From Aureococcus anophagefferens (taxonomy: Eukaryota > Sar > Pelagophyceae > Pelagomonadales > Pelagomonadaceae), in NCBI RefSeq assembly GCF_000186865.1, contig NW_008705572.1:207384-271383 (forward strand): a stretch of 64,000 nucleotides of DNA, in the 5' to 3' direction. Positions within the stretch are counted from its first letter, which is position 1. Each line of letters starts with the position of its first letter. The position numbers were made by a program, and so were the translations under genes. Shown in pieces: positions 1-10,214 of the stretch. Below the pieces are notes generated by a model, which saw only the letters and a list, made by a program, of their open reading frames with translations, had not been told where the DNA came from and ran no database searches.

Positions 1-624
1 ACTTCAGGCATAGGCGCAGCGCCAGGTCGCGCTGCTCCTTGACTGTCATCTGTTTCTTCACCGCTTTGATCTCCGTCTTGAGCACCCACGCGTCGAGGCG
101 GACGCGGCCGCGGCCTTGGCCGAGCTTGACGAGGACCTCCGTCTTGGTCTCGTACTTCACCTTCACCGGCTCCCTCCGGCCGTTGACCTTGACGTACTTG
201 CCCGCGAGAGGTAGCCGCTCGTACGCTCGTCGTCGTCGAGCGAAGTCGCCGAACGCCTGGTGCAGGTCCCGGCGCGTCCGGTGCGCGACGGGGCCGAAGC
301 ACGCGTCCGTGCCCCTGCCCTTGCACAGGCCCGTGCACCCGCCGCAGCACAGCTTCCTGCGCGATACGCAAAAAATCACGTTGGTGTTCGCGCGCGCGCG
401 CGCGTCTCTTTCCTCGGCGCGGCGGGGACGCTGGTCGCGCACGGCGTCGCCGCGTCGGCCCCGGCGGCGGCCGCCGGCGCGCAGATCTTGAGCAGCGCGG
501 TTCTCCGCTCCTTCAGTCTCTCCTTCTCGTCGCGCTTCGTTGCGTCGCGCTGCGCCCGCACCGCCTCGATGTCGCCGCCGCTGGCTTCGAACTGTTCGTC
601 GAGGAGGGCGACGAAGTCCGTCAT
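1..624 (-). CDS. Hypothetical basic protein with Cys-rich segment (3' end beyond window)
   Basis: Two exons are inferred. Exon 1 runs from the ATG at 624 down to 443 and starts MTDFVALLDEQFEASGGD. A GT donor at 442 and the acceptor at 357 (preceded by a T-rich tract and CGCAG) remove 86 bp. Exon 2 continues from 356 off the left edge. Its start is Cys-rich (KLCCGGCTGLCKGRG) and it continues Lys/Arg-rich with alternating charge. The exon 2 reading has good GC3 codon use and no stop for 118 codons, which supports it as coding. The spliced phase matches (phase 2). I do not recognise the family; the clustered cysteines could bind zinc or form disulfides, but that is speculation. Confidence 0.5.
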
Positions 625-849
625 CGCGCGCCGGCGCGCCTCTGGCGGCGACGGTGGTCGGCGCAGCGGCGCGTCGTCGGGCGGCTTCGGCTGGCAGACT
701 GCGGCCTCGACGGAGTCGATGAGTGAAAATCCTGCGCGGCTCGCTGCGCCGCCAGGCTCGCCCGGGGGCGCGACCGCGTCCGCCGGTCGAGGCGCCGGTC
801 GTCGGGACGCGAATCTTCATTATACGACCCCGGCGCGTCGGCGGCCGCC

Positions 850-3800
850 CTAGTCGTCGGGCGACTCGGGGTCGTCGGCGTGCGCCGCGGCGGGGTCGGC
901 TTCTTCGTCCGGCAGCGCGACGGCGCCGGCCCAGAGGCGCTGCTCGTCGCAGTCGTGCGGCCCGCCGCCGCCGGCGGCGTCGCACCAGCGCGGCACGTTC
1001 GACGCGTGGCGGAGGACGACCTCCGCGCGGCAGAACTGGCAGAAGAGGCGCGGCGCGGACCGGCCCGACGTGAAGCCCGTCACGGCCTCGACGATGGTCG
1101 CGACGCCTCCGGTGATGTCGGCGGCGCTCATGTCGTCGATGGGCGCCGTCGACGGCCGCGCCGCGCGCGCGTCGACGCGCTGCTTCAGCGCGGCGATCTT
1201 CGCCGAGCCGAACTGCTCCGTCGGCGAGATGGCGCGCGTCTCGGTGAGGTGCGTGTGCCCTTTGCCGACCCAGAACTGCTTGAACTGGACGAAGGCGGCC
1301 TCGAGGCTCGCGGCGCCGCCCGTCGTGTCGTTGGCGCTCGTCTCGATGAAGACGCTGGCGTAGACCTTGGACACCGACGCGAACGCGGAGCCGTCGACCG
1401 TGGTCGTCTTCGCGTGCGACCCCTCGACGAAGGTCGCCCTCTCCGCCAAATCGAACGCCAGCTTGCCGCCCGCCGACGAGTAGCGGTGGATGGAGACGAC
1501 GGGGATCTTGAAGCCGACGCGGCTCGCCGCGCTCTCGCCCGGGTCGTGGAAGAGCAGGATGAACGGGCGGACCGCGGACTTGTACATGGTCATCGTCCAG
1601 TTCTCGCAGGCGACGTTCTTGATCTTGACGCTCACGACGAAGGTGTGCTTGCCGCCCTGGGCCGTCGACGCCGAGAGCACGCCCCGGACCGCCGCGTCGA
1701 CGTCCGCCAAGGACGGGCCCGTGATGTCGACGTTCGGCACCGTGGGGTCCTTGCACACGGGGATCATGAGCTCCGTCTCCTCCTCCGCCTTCTGGAGCCG
1801 GTCGGCGAGCTTCGTCGCCGCGGAGTGCGTGCCGTCCGGGAAGTACGCGCGGATGCCGAACCTGTTGAAGTACAGGCTGTACATCTTCGTCGCGAGGAGC
1901 GACGCGGCGCGCTCGACGCGCGACTTGGTCGCGTAGTTGCCGCCGAGGATGCCGATGTTCTTGACGTGGCAGAGCGACCGGATGTAGTGGCTCATCTCGC
2001 TGCCCTCCTCGCCGTGGGCGCGGACGCCGGGCGCGTCGCGCTCGACGAGCGGACCCAGGAGCCGCGGGTAGGCCGAGAGGAGGTGCCGCGCGCTCGTGAC
2101 CATGCGCGTGCCGCCGAACAGGAAGGCCACGAGCGAGTTCGCGCCGTAGGTGAAGATCGGGTTGATCTCCGCCGCCTTGCGGAACACGTCCGGCGAATGC
2201 ACGTACATGCACATGAGGCAGTTCCAGAGGAAGCCGAAGTGGACCCCGCACGCCTTTTGGAGCGCCTCCTGGCGCTCGGCGTCGTCGACGTCGATGTGCG
2301 CGACGAAGGCGTCGGCCAGGTCCTTGCAGCCGCGCGATCGCATGGCCACGTAGAAGAGCTCCCCGGCCTTGCACTTGGCGACGTAGCGGTCGTTGTACTT
2401 CGACTTGCCGAGGTTGAGGCTGAAGTTGGAACTCGTCCGGAACTCGGCCGTCACCGCCTCGGCCTTGGACGACCCCAGCAACGTCGCCCAGTCCGAGACG
2501 GCGCCCGCGATGACGCGCCCGGCGCAATGCATCGGCCCCTGGAAGGTCTCCGCGAAGGGCACGCCCGTGGGCGTGTTCCCGAGGACGGCCGCCGTGCCGT
2601 AGTCGCCGTCGCCGAGGTTCAGAGAACCGTCGTACGTCGAGAGCACGCCGTTGACGAGCAGCTGCGTGAGCCGCCGGTCCGCGGTGTTGCAGGGGTTGTC
2701 CGTGGGCGTCTTCTGGTCCGCGTGGTCGACGATCTCGAAGACGGCCTTCATGTCCGGCAGGAACAGCCGCCGCTTGAGCGTGATCGTCGCCGCCGGGTAG
2801 CCGAACTCGGCCGGGAACTCGAAGGGTTCGTCGAGGTCCGGGAGGAAAACGTCGCGGACCCACGACAGAATGTGGTCCCGCACCAACTTCCTCGACTCGG
2901 GCACGTTGTCGTACCGCACGTCCCAGCTGTTCTTCCAGTAGCTGCCGGCCTCCCGGAAGAACTCGAACAGAACCGACGTGACGACCTCGCCCAAATTCGC
3001 CTCGTCGACGCGCGACTCGGACTGCTCCGCCTGTGTGGAAATCAACCACTGGTCTGGGGGGTCCCCACCAAACTTCAGAACTCTCTATCTCGGTCAAATC
3101 GAAGTCGATTCGGCTGATTTTTGGACGAATCGATCGCTCTCGTTGAGTTCTCGAAGCACGGCAGAAAGCCTCGCGCCGAAAGGTTGAAGATTTGATTTCC
3201 ACACAGACGCCCGCGTGGTCGAGGTTCATCATGAACCAGAGCTCGCCGACGCCCTCCGGGAACCGCGCGTGGAAGTACTCCATGACGAACCGCCGGTCCA
3301 TCTCGTCCTTCATGAACTCCGTGAAGATGAAGCGCAAGGACAGCGTCGCCGTGGCGTGCGAGTCGCCTTGGCTCGACGTCTGGATGACGTCGAGCCAGCG
3401 CCGCTTCTCCTCGTCGTCCTCGAGCTCGTGGGCGCGGAGGAGGAAGCACCCGCTGGGGAGCGACGACCCGAGCACCTCGGCGACGGGCTTGGAGGCGACG
3501 GCGAGCTCGTCGACCGCGCGCTTCGACGGGAAGAGCATGCCCCGGAGCAGGATCATGAAGGACTCGATCTTGGGCTTGGCCACGGCGTGGAGCCGCGACG
3601 TGAGCACCCGGCGGTCGGCCTTGGCCTCCGGCGAGTCGCCGACGAAGTAGCCCACGACGTACGTGAGCATCGTGTTGACGATGCTGCCCACGTACCGCGC
3701 GACGTCCGGGTCCGTCGTGCCGACGTCGCTCGGCTCGACCGCCGGCGCCTCACCCACGGTCGCGCTCGCCGGCGTCTCGACCGGGCCGTCGGGGCGGTCC

Positions 3801-4624
3801 GTCGGCAGGCCCGTCGCCACGGCCACCGTCGGCGGCGGCGGCGTCGACCCGAGGGCCGCGGGGTTCGTCGCGCTCTCGAACTGGTTCACGGTGCCCGGCC
3901 GCTCGAGGGCGGCGGTCGTGCCCGTGGCGCCCGCGAGCGTCGTCACCGTCTGCGCGAGCGCCGGGCGCTTCGCCGCCGACCCCGCCGCGTCGCCGGACGG
4001 GTACATGCGCGAGAGGCGGCCGGCGATCAGCTCGAGCTCGAACTTCTTGCGCTCCTCGCTCCACGTGTCCTCCGACTGGCCGCCCGCCGTCTCCTCGCCG
4101 AACCGCGCCGTCTCCTCGACGAACCGCTCCACGGCCTCGCGCTTCGCGTAGCGCATGAGGCCGTGGACGGCCGCGTCGCGCGTGAAGTAGTTCCGCCCGC
4201 CCGCGAGCGCGACGACGCCCGGCGTCTCGCCCCAGTGTCTGTCGAGGAACCCGTCGTTCCCGGCGGTCCACTGCACCCGCGTCGTGGGGCCGCCGGTGAC
4301 CGGCACGCGGTTGTTCTCGGGGAGCTGCGCGTACTGGGACACGCCGATGAAGCTGTAGACGTGCGTGTCGTCGCTCTGCTCGACCCGGATGCCCGCGAAC
4401 TCGCCGCGCGCGAGGATGTAGACGCGCGCGTCGCGCCGGCGCTTGCTCGTCGCCGCCGACGAGGCCTCGGGCGGCGGCATGTCGACGTCGCGGCGGCACA
4501 TCGTCGGCGCGGCCCTCTGGTGCGCGAACTCGATCTACGGCGCCCGAGGGGACATGTCTCCAGACGGCAGCCCCGCGCCGGCCGCCGAGCGATTGTTGAA
4601 GAGCACCCACTGCACATTATTCAT
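850..4624 (-). CDS. Large hypothetical protein (~1,170-1,200 aa) with an introner intron
   Basis: The downstream exon is 3030-850 (727 codons including the stop). It joins, in phase 0, an upstream exon 4534-3209 (442 codons, good GC3 codons throughout). The intron between them is a family A introner (3031-3206). The start is uncertain: ATG at 4501 lies inside the long exon, while ATG at 4624 would need a short first exon spliced to the acceptor at 4535 (CGCCGTAG). The protein is mostly globular with no obvious signal peptide. The C-terminal 100 residues hold a possible zinc-binding Cys cluster (CQFCRAE, then RWCDAAGGGGPHDCDE). I recognise no family. It may be lineage-specific; the long conserved-looking frame argues against it being a shadow. 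Confidence 0.6.
3031..3206 (-). mobile_element. Introner element, family A (copy 1), acting as an intron
   Basis: 176 bp with terminal inverted repeats CTGTGTGGAAATCAA at the left and its complement (TTGATTTCCACACAG) at the right. It shares an internal core with the copies at 7572 and 32320, including CGATCGCTCTCGTTGAGTTC and the Tyr-free GGCTGATTTTTGGACGAATC region. Flanking 8-mers (on the minus strand GCGGGCGT and GCGGAGCA) match at only the first four positions, so the TSD is decayed. On the minus strand the element end supplies the acceptor CACACAG. Removal in phase 0 joins the two coding exons of the host gene, with either a GT donor at 3208 or a GC donor at 3214. Confidence 0.85.
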
Positions 4625-4719
4625 GTTGAAGCTCCGGAGGCGCTCGGCGCGCGCGTCGAGGTCCTCACCCGCGCCACTTCGCGAAGCGCTCCCGGGGCGC
4701 CCGCCGCGCGTCGCGCGCG

Positions 4720-5353
4720 CGATGACTAGCTTACCGGTGCGCGCCGCGGCGACGAGGACGCGCGCGCGCGCGCGTCCTCGCGGAGCCTCGCGGAAGCGCC
4801 TCCGGCCCCGCCGCGGCCGTGGCGGGGCGCCGCGGCGGCCTCGGCGCCGGCGCCGAGCTCGTCGCGCGCGCCGCGGAGCGCGGCCGCGCCGCCGCGGGCC
4901 CGCGCGGCCGCGAGCGCGCCGAAGAAGCTCTCGAAGGCCTACGCGGCCGCGGACCGGGTAGGCCTGCGAGGCGTCGCGCGCGCGCGCGGAGTCCGTCCGG
5001 TCCGCGGAGAGGGCCGTCGAGCCCCTCTGCGCGGGCAACGACGCCTTCCGCGGGTCGAAGGCCGACGACCACCGCCGGGAGCGCGCGCGCGCCGGCCGCC
5101 GCGACGCGCTCGACGCCCGACGCCGAGCCCGAGCCGCGCGGCCCGACCCGGCGCCGTCGGGGGCGCGCGACGCGCCGGACGAGTTCGCCGCGTCGCGCGC
5201 GACGTCCCCGGCGTCCCAGCGCACCAGCAACCGCTGGCACGCGCGGCCCGCGACCGGGCCGACGCAGCCGCAGCGGCCGTCGATCCGCAACGGGATTCTC
5301 GCGCGCGCGCGCAGCGCTCCGACCCGCGCGACGCGTTCGCGACGCAGATATTA
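4720..5353 (+). CDS. Possible small basic protein, low support
   Basis: This GC-rich stretch has no clear gene. On the plus strand a frame with good codons ends at TAT TAG (5351-5353), preceded by a Pro/Arg/Ser-rich tail. Further upstream there is a readable segment containing EPLCAGNDAFRGSK. A splice near GACCGG/GTAGGC (about 4960) would be needed to join it to an Ala/Pro-rich first part. The start is not identified. Long purine/pyrimidine CG runs (4755-4780, 4975-4990, 5300-5315) make chance open frames common here, so this is a candidate only; it could equally be the divergent promoter region between the neighbouring genes. Confidence 0.2.
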
Positions 5354-5532
5354 GGCCACAGCTGCCAGCAGAAAGAAAAAGCGCGTCGAACGATGCGGTA
5401 GAGGCCGCGCGCGGCGGCGCGAGGCGCTCATTCGCCGGCCATTGTCTTTCCGCTCCGAGAGAAGGAAGGCGCGAACGAGCGCAGAAACGCGCGCAGGACA
5501 GTCGTGACGTTCACAAGTTAACGTCACGTTGC

Positions 5533-6842
5533 ATGTTGCCGGGCCAAAGGATGGCAGCCCATCTCCTGCATTCCCCCGCGTCGCTGCTGCTCCTCCTCGC
5601 CGCCAGCGCCAGCGCCGCCTACGACTGGACCCTCCCGCACACGCTCGTCCACGACGGCCTCGACCGCAAGTACGCGCTCTACGCGCCGCCCGCGAACACG
5701 CCGACGAATGGCCTCATGGTCTTCCTCCACGGCGCCGGCGGCGCCTCGCCGAGCTCCTGGGGCATCGAGAGCTACGCCGAGTCGCTGGGATTCGTCGCCG
5801 CCGTGCCCTACGGCTACGGCTGCTTCTGGAACGACGAGGACGAGGACGACGCGCTCGCGGACGACGTCGGCTTCGTGAGCGCGCTCGTGGAAGCGCTCGA
5901 AACCGACTACGACTTCAACAACCGGCGCTTCGTCGTGGGTTTCTCCAACGGCGGCGGCCTGGCCCTCCGCTTCGCCTGCGCCAACGTCAGCAACGTCGAC
6001 GGCATCGGCGTGGCGGGCAACCGCTTCGCGCGCGCCGGCGTCCCCGACCGGCGAACGCCGCGGGCACCTGTGAAACCGGAAGCCCGTCCCCCCGGAAACA
6101 CGCGCGGCGACGCGCCGCGGCGTAGGTCTGCTCGGACCCCTGGGTCGCGACGACGTGCCCGGGCGCACGGATCCCCATGTGGCAGGGCAACGGCGACGGG
6201 GACCCGCTCGCGTCGTGGGCCTCGATCCTCGAGTCCATGGACCACTACCGGCAGAGCGTCCTGGCCTGCGGCGCGGCGACGGAGCTCACGGAGGACGGCG
6301 CCGGCTGCTACGCCTACGACGGCTGCGACGGCGCGACGCTCTGCGAGTACGTCGGCGTCGGCCACGAGTACCCGCCGTCGTACACGGCGTCGGCCTGGGC
6401 CTACCTGGACGCGGACTGGGATCTGGGCGCGGCGGACGCGACCTTCGAGGCCGACTACACGTGCGAGGCCGAGGCGGGCTGGGGCGACTGGGGCGACGAG
6501 GACGACGACGACGAAGAAGAGGGGGAGGGCGAGTTCGAGGACGAAGCCGAGGACGAAGCGGAGGAGACGGCGTACGACGACGACGGCGGCGACCTCTGGA
6601 CGTGGCAGGCGTACTGCGCGCAGGGCGTCTGGCCGACGACGGAGGACGGCACCTGCGCGGCGCTCGGCGCCGCGACCTACGAGGCGTGCTGCGGGTCCAT
6701 CGCCCTCGAGGACCGGCGACGCCGCGCCTCCGTCGAGGACCGGCGACGGCAGCGGCGCGCCTCCGTCGAGGACCGGCGACGGCAGCGGCGCCGCCTCCGC
6801 TTCGGCTACTTCTCCACCTGCGACTGCAGCTGCCCCTCCTAA
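5533..6842 (+). CDS. Secreted alpha/beta-hydrolase, PHB depolymerase/feruloyl esterase-like (LpqC type)
   Basis: The ATG at 5533 (or 5551) precedes a clear signal peptide (MAAHLLHSPASLLLLLAASASA). The mature part has the oxyanion region FLHGAGGASPSSW, the nucleophile motif GFSNGG (serine) and, after the intron, GVGHEYP, whose His fits the catalytic His of this family. An intron at about 6028-6125 (GC donor, GCGTAG acceptor) joins phase 0 to VCSDPWVATTCPG and the strand before the acidic residue (WQGNGDGDP). The start of that intron resembles introner family C (CGGCGTCCCCG). The C-terminal third is unusual: a run of Asp/Glu followed by two to three copies of ASVEDRRRQRR and a Cys-rich tail. 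The likely role is extracellular ester hydrolysis. Predicted 403 aa. Confidence 0.75.
6710..6795 (+). repeat. 33-bp tandem repeat inside the esterase gene
   Basis: A unit containing CCTCCGTCGAGGACCGGCGA followed by CGGCAGCGGCG occurs two full times, with a partial copy in front. It encodes the basic ASVEDRRRQRR module directly after an acidic stretch. The period is a multiple of three, so copy-number change would keep the frame. Confidence 0.8.
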
Positions 6843-6916
6843 ATTCTCGGCGACTGCCCCTAGTATAGGCCACGGCGCGCCGTCGAACCGAGGAATAACG
6901 CACGCCCCGCCCCGCC

Positions 6917-8233
6917 CTAGGTCACGGCGCGCTTCTTGGCGAACGTCGTCACCGCGACGCCGAGCGCGACGAGCGGCGAGAACGGGTCGCGGAAGTCGAG
7001 GCTGAAGCGAGACTTGGACATCTTGCCGAAGCGGAGGAAGACGCGGCCGTCCTCCTTGGTCGTCGTGCCCTCCTTGGTGCCCTCGACGGGCGGCGTCAGC
7101 AAAAAGTTCTTCTTCGACGCGCGCTTCGCGCGGCCGTTGAAGTTCAACGTCCACGCGTGGAGCTCGTCGTTCCAGACCTGCGACGACGACGGTGTCCGGG
7201 CGCAAAAAAACATCGAACGCCGTCGCACGAACCGGCTTCTTCGTGTGGAAGATGGCCATGTCGAGCATCTCGTCGCCCTCGAGCGCGCAGTACTCCTGCG
7301 TGCCCTCGTCGTCCTCGGCGTCGGCCTTCTTCACGTTGGAGAAGGACCGGCTCAGGCCGCCGGCCGTCGGCGTCGACGCGGCGATGCGGAGCGGCGCGTC
7401 GCCCGCGGATCCGCGGCGCGCGGCGACGAACTGCGCGGTGCGAGGGAACCAGCGCTTGAGGCGGCTCCCGCGGACGCGCGTCGTGTTCACCTTGGCGAAG
7501 CGCTCGGAGAGGGACGTGTCCGGCGAGTTCTCCTCCGTGACCTGGTCCGCGTGGAGCCGGGGCACGACGACCTGAAATAACTGGTTTGGGGGGTCCCCAC
7601 CAAACTTCGAAGTCGATTCGGCTGATTTTTGGACGAATCGATCGCTCTCGTCGAGTTCTCGAAGCACAGCCAAAAAGCTCGCGTCGAAACCGACGCACAT
7701 TGAAGTCGCGTCGAAGATTTGAGTTCCACACGGACGACGACCTTCATGGAGTTCGGCGCGCGGCCGGACACGTTCGTCTCGTAGACCGTGAGGCCGAGCT
7801 CGTGGGAGAAGCGCGCGGACATGGCGTCGTCCCAGCGGTGGTCCCGCACCACGAACTCCGTGCCGATGAAGTTGATGTCCATCATGCCGAGGTAGACCGC
7901 GCTGTCGGCCGCGGCGGGGATCGCGTCCATCGTCCGCAGGTGGCTGTCCGTCAGCGTGTGGAACTTGAAGGGGCCCTCCATGTCGCTCGCGCAGGAGCAG
8001 GCGAGGATGAAGGCGCCCGTGTCCTCGCGGTGCAGGTGGAAGGCCGTCACCTTCTCGCCGCGGTGCCGCTCGAGGCAGCAGTAGGCCATCTCCTCGCCCT
8101 CGTCCAGCGGCAGGTAGAACCTGAGGTTGTTGCGTGAGTTGTGTTATTTTGCGGGGACGCCGCGCGCGCGCCGCTCCTTCTCGCGGTGGATCGCCGTCCG
8201 CGCCTCGTCGACGCCGTCGCTGTAGGCCGCCAT
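6917..8233 (-). CDS. Tubby-like protein (TULP)
   Basis: Four exons (8233-8172, 8120-7742, 7571-7233, 7177-6917) give 346 residues with consistent phases. The C-terminal Tubby domain is recognisable: FILACSC, the INFIGTEFVVRD strand (family: NFIGKLRSN...FTVYD), VYETNVSGRAPNSMKVVVP (family: YETNVLGxKGPRKMxVIVP), and, after the last intron, VWNDELHAWTLNFNGRAKRASKKNF and ALGVAVTTFAKKRAVT (family VWN-LNFxGRVxxASVKNFQ and AFAIALSSF). Tubby domains bind PIP2 and in animals link to cilia and trafficking; the role here is inferred. The 55-bp intron (7232-7178) and the introner intron (7741-7572) both rejoin conserved Tubby residues, which supports them. The first intron (8171-8121, GC donor) is less certain. 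Confidence 0.88.
7572..7733 (-). mobile_element. Introner element, family A (copy 2), with perfect 8-bp TSD
   Basis: 162 bp flanked by ACGACGAC (7564-7571) and ACGACGAC (7734-7741), a perfect 8-bp duplication. The element shares the family A core (ATTCGGCTGATTTTTGGACG, CGATCGCTCTCG) but has lost part of one terminal repeat. On the coding (minus) strand the upstream TSD copy reads GTCGTCGT, so its first two bases give the GT donor; the element ends TTTCAG and gives the acceptor. Splicing restores MKVVVPRL in the Tubby domain, exactly the uninterrupted family sequence. Confidence 0.93.
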
Positions 8234-8792
8234 CTTCGTAAAGCTTTGAGCCACCCGCTCCGGCAGCCCGATTGTTTGTGATTGCAGGGGCAGCATTGAC
8301 CCCCGGCCAAATCTCTCTCTCTCTCACGCGAGGCCGTCGCCCTCAGCTTTCAGCGACCGATCGACTGCGCGCCGCCGGCGTCCTCTGTCACCGCCCATCC
8401 ACCGCCCCAACCCGACGAAGTCACACGCTGCGACGCCCTGACCGTCGCCCGTACGTCCGTGAACGTCTCTGCGACGTACGACGGCCGAAGACGACGGTGG
8501 CGACCGACGCGAGCCTCGGGTACAAAGTCGACGCGGTTGCGGCGGCGCGCGGTGGGCCGCCGGGCGCGGACCCGCTCTGAGGCCGCGCCGCCGCGACCCG
8601 CGGCCGCACCAACACCCGTCGACGCCCGTCGCCCGTCGCCGGTCCGCCCCGGGGCTCGCGGCGCGGGATCTCGTCAGCGTGCGCGCCCGGCGGGCCCCGC
8701 CCGTCGAGCCGCGGCCCGCCCGCCCCGCCTCCGACCCCCCAACACCCTTCGCGCGCGGCGGTTTACCCGTCCCCACCTCTCAGGTTTCAAAA
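8234..8792. promoter_or_regulatory. Divergent upstream region of Tubby-like gene and RPS29
   Basis: 559 bp without a supported coding region. It contains a CT-rich run (CTCTCTCTCTC near 8310) and, directly before the RPS29 ATG, a pyrimidine-rich acceptor-like sequence CCACCTCTCAG followed by GTTTCAAAA. This suggests a 5' untranslated intron in RPS29. No TATA box is evident. It must serve both genes, since the Tubby-like ATG is at 8233 on the other strand. Confidence 0.45.
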
Positions 8793-8966
8793 ATGGGCGG
8801 CAAGACTCTCCAGAACTCGAGGCCGAAGAAGTACGGCAAGGGCGGCCGCCGCTGCCGCGTCTGCGGCAACCAGGGCGGCGGCATGATCCGCAAGTACAAC
8901 ATGAACATCTGCCGGCAGTGCTTCCGCCAGTACGCGGCGGACATCGGCTTCCAGAAGTACAACTAA
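8793..8966 (+). CDS. RPS29: 40S ribosomal protein S29 (uS14)
   Basis: 57 residues, the normal length of the family, beginning [17 protein letters not shown] and ending FQKYN. The zinc ribbon is intact: CRVCGNQ followed by CRQC, four cysteines in CxxC pairs. It is a component of the small ribosomal subunit head. No intron in the coding part. The ATG follows an acceptor-like CTCAG/GTTTCAAAA; RPS27, convergent 520 bp downstream, has an almost identical leader, suggesting shared control or a leader intron in ribosomal protein genes. Confidence 0.97.
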   Translation: MGGKTLQNSRPKKYGKGGRRCRVCGNQGGGMIRKYNMNICRQCFRQYAADIGFQKYN

Positions 8967-9487
8967 ATCGCCGCCTCGTGTCGTTCCCCGCGCGGGGCCG
9001 AAGACCGCGCGGGCCCGTTTAAAAACATCCGTTTCCCCTTACTCGGTGCGTACACGGGGGGTCATTCCGGTCCGCGGCGTCGTTCTCGACGTCTCGAGGG
9101 GCGTCGTGGGTTTTGTGTCACGCACGGCGCGACGGGGTTTTCGTTCGAACGCGGCGTATGCGCGCCGCGGAACGGCCGGGGGACGTCGCTATCGCCCGGG
9201 GAGTCGCGGCGCGCAGGACCTCGGGCTCCCCGCTCGCGCGCCGGCGCTCGCCCCACGCCGCTCGGCCCTTCGGCGGGCGTCTCCCGCTCGCCGCGGCGGC
9301 TCCCGAGCGAGGCCGCGCGACGGCCGGAGGACGTCGCTCTCTAACGTCGCTCGAGGGTGTCCCCCCGCCGACTCGCAGAGACACGACCCCCGAAGCCCCC
9401 CGACAAGCATCGAACACAGCGTACGCATGTTACTGAGCACGACCGCGGGACGAAGTGCGACGAAGCGGCGCCGGCCGCGGCTGCTGC
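8967..9487. other. Intergenic region between convergent RPS29 and RPS27
   Basis: 521 bp of 3' flanks. A T-rich stretch follows RPS29 (TTTAAAAACATCCGTTTCCCC near 9019-9040). No RNA gene or conserved coding frame was seen; the open frames here have poor codon use. Confidence 0.5.
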
Positions 9488-9736
9488 TTAATCGAGCTTC
9501 TTTCGGAACGAGCAGCCCTCGGTGAGGCGCGCCTTGCCGCCCGTGGGCTGGCAGAGCATCATAGAGCACGAGCCGCAGAGGACCGTCGTTTGCGCGTGGC
9601 TAAAAACAGTGGTGATGTTGAAGCAGCCAGGACATTTGACGTCCATGAAGAAGGAGTTGGGGGACTGAACGAGGCGCTTGAGCTTGTGCTTGCGCTTCTC
9701 CTCGACGGAGGACGGGTGCAAGAGATCCTTGACCAT
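9488..9736 (-). CDS. RPS27: 40S ribosomal protein S27 (eS27)
   Basis: 82 residues matching the family end to end: [30 protein letters not shown], the zinc finger CPGC and CGSC, and [20 protein letters not shown]. Member of the small ribosomal subunit. No coding intron. The ATG lies just after CCTGTAG/GTTTCAAG, an acceptor-like leader matching that of RPS29, so a 5' UTR intron is likely. Confidence 0.97.
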   Translation of the reverse strand: MVKDLLHPSSVEEKRKHKLKRLVQSPNSFFMDVKCPGCFNITTVFSHAQTTVLCGSCSMMLCQPTGGKARLTEGCSFRKKLD

Positions 9737-10214
9737 CTTGAAACCTACAGGGCGGAGCCGGTGAGCGCGCGGTCCGGAGCGACTCGAGCGGGCGTCGCGC
9801 GAGGGGGGGCGGGGCCGCCGAGGCCGCCGGCGCGCCGCCCCGGGGTCGCGGGCGACCGCCGGGGACGCGCGCCAGGGGCCGGGGCCGGCCGGGGGCCCGC
9901 CGCCCGCGGCGCGGAAACGACGAAAGCGGCGGCCGACGCGGTCGCCCGTCGGCGGCCGCGCGCGCCCAGGCGGCCGGTCCCGTGGTGCCCCCCGCGGCGC
10001 GGCGGGTCTGCGGCGCGGCCGCGGCGTCCGCCGGGCCGTGCGCGCGTACCGCCGCGCCGGGTTGGCGTCGCGTCGCGTCTCGAGTTGGAGTCGGCGACGC
10101 GCACGGGGAGCGGAGCGCCGCGCAGCCGCCAGATTTCGTCGTCATCGCGTCCGCAGGTCGTCGGGAGGCGGGGGCGACGGCGCGGCGCCACCGCGGGGCG
10201 GCGAGGGCGCGTAG
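9737..10214. other. GC-rich gap upstream of RPS27
   Basis: 478 bp, mostly C/G runs. It should hold the RPS27 promoter and probably a 5' leader intron. I see no convincing coding frame or RNA gene. Confidence 0.4.

Noticed and set aside
3215..4729. 504-codon plus-strand frame opposite the large hypothetical gene
   Set aside because: Leu/Arg/Glu shadow pattern; the opposite strand has coherent codon use and splices in phase to the next exon.
9046..9569. Several overlapping open frames between RPS29 and RPS27
   Set aside because: Arg/Pro/Ser-rich, poor codon use, no partner exons; consistent with GC-rich 3' flanks.
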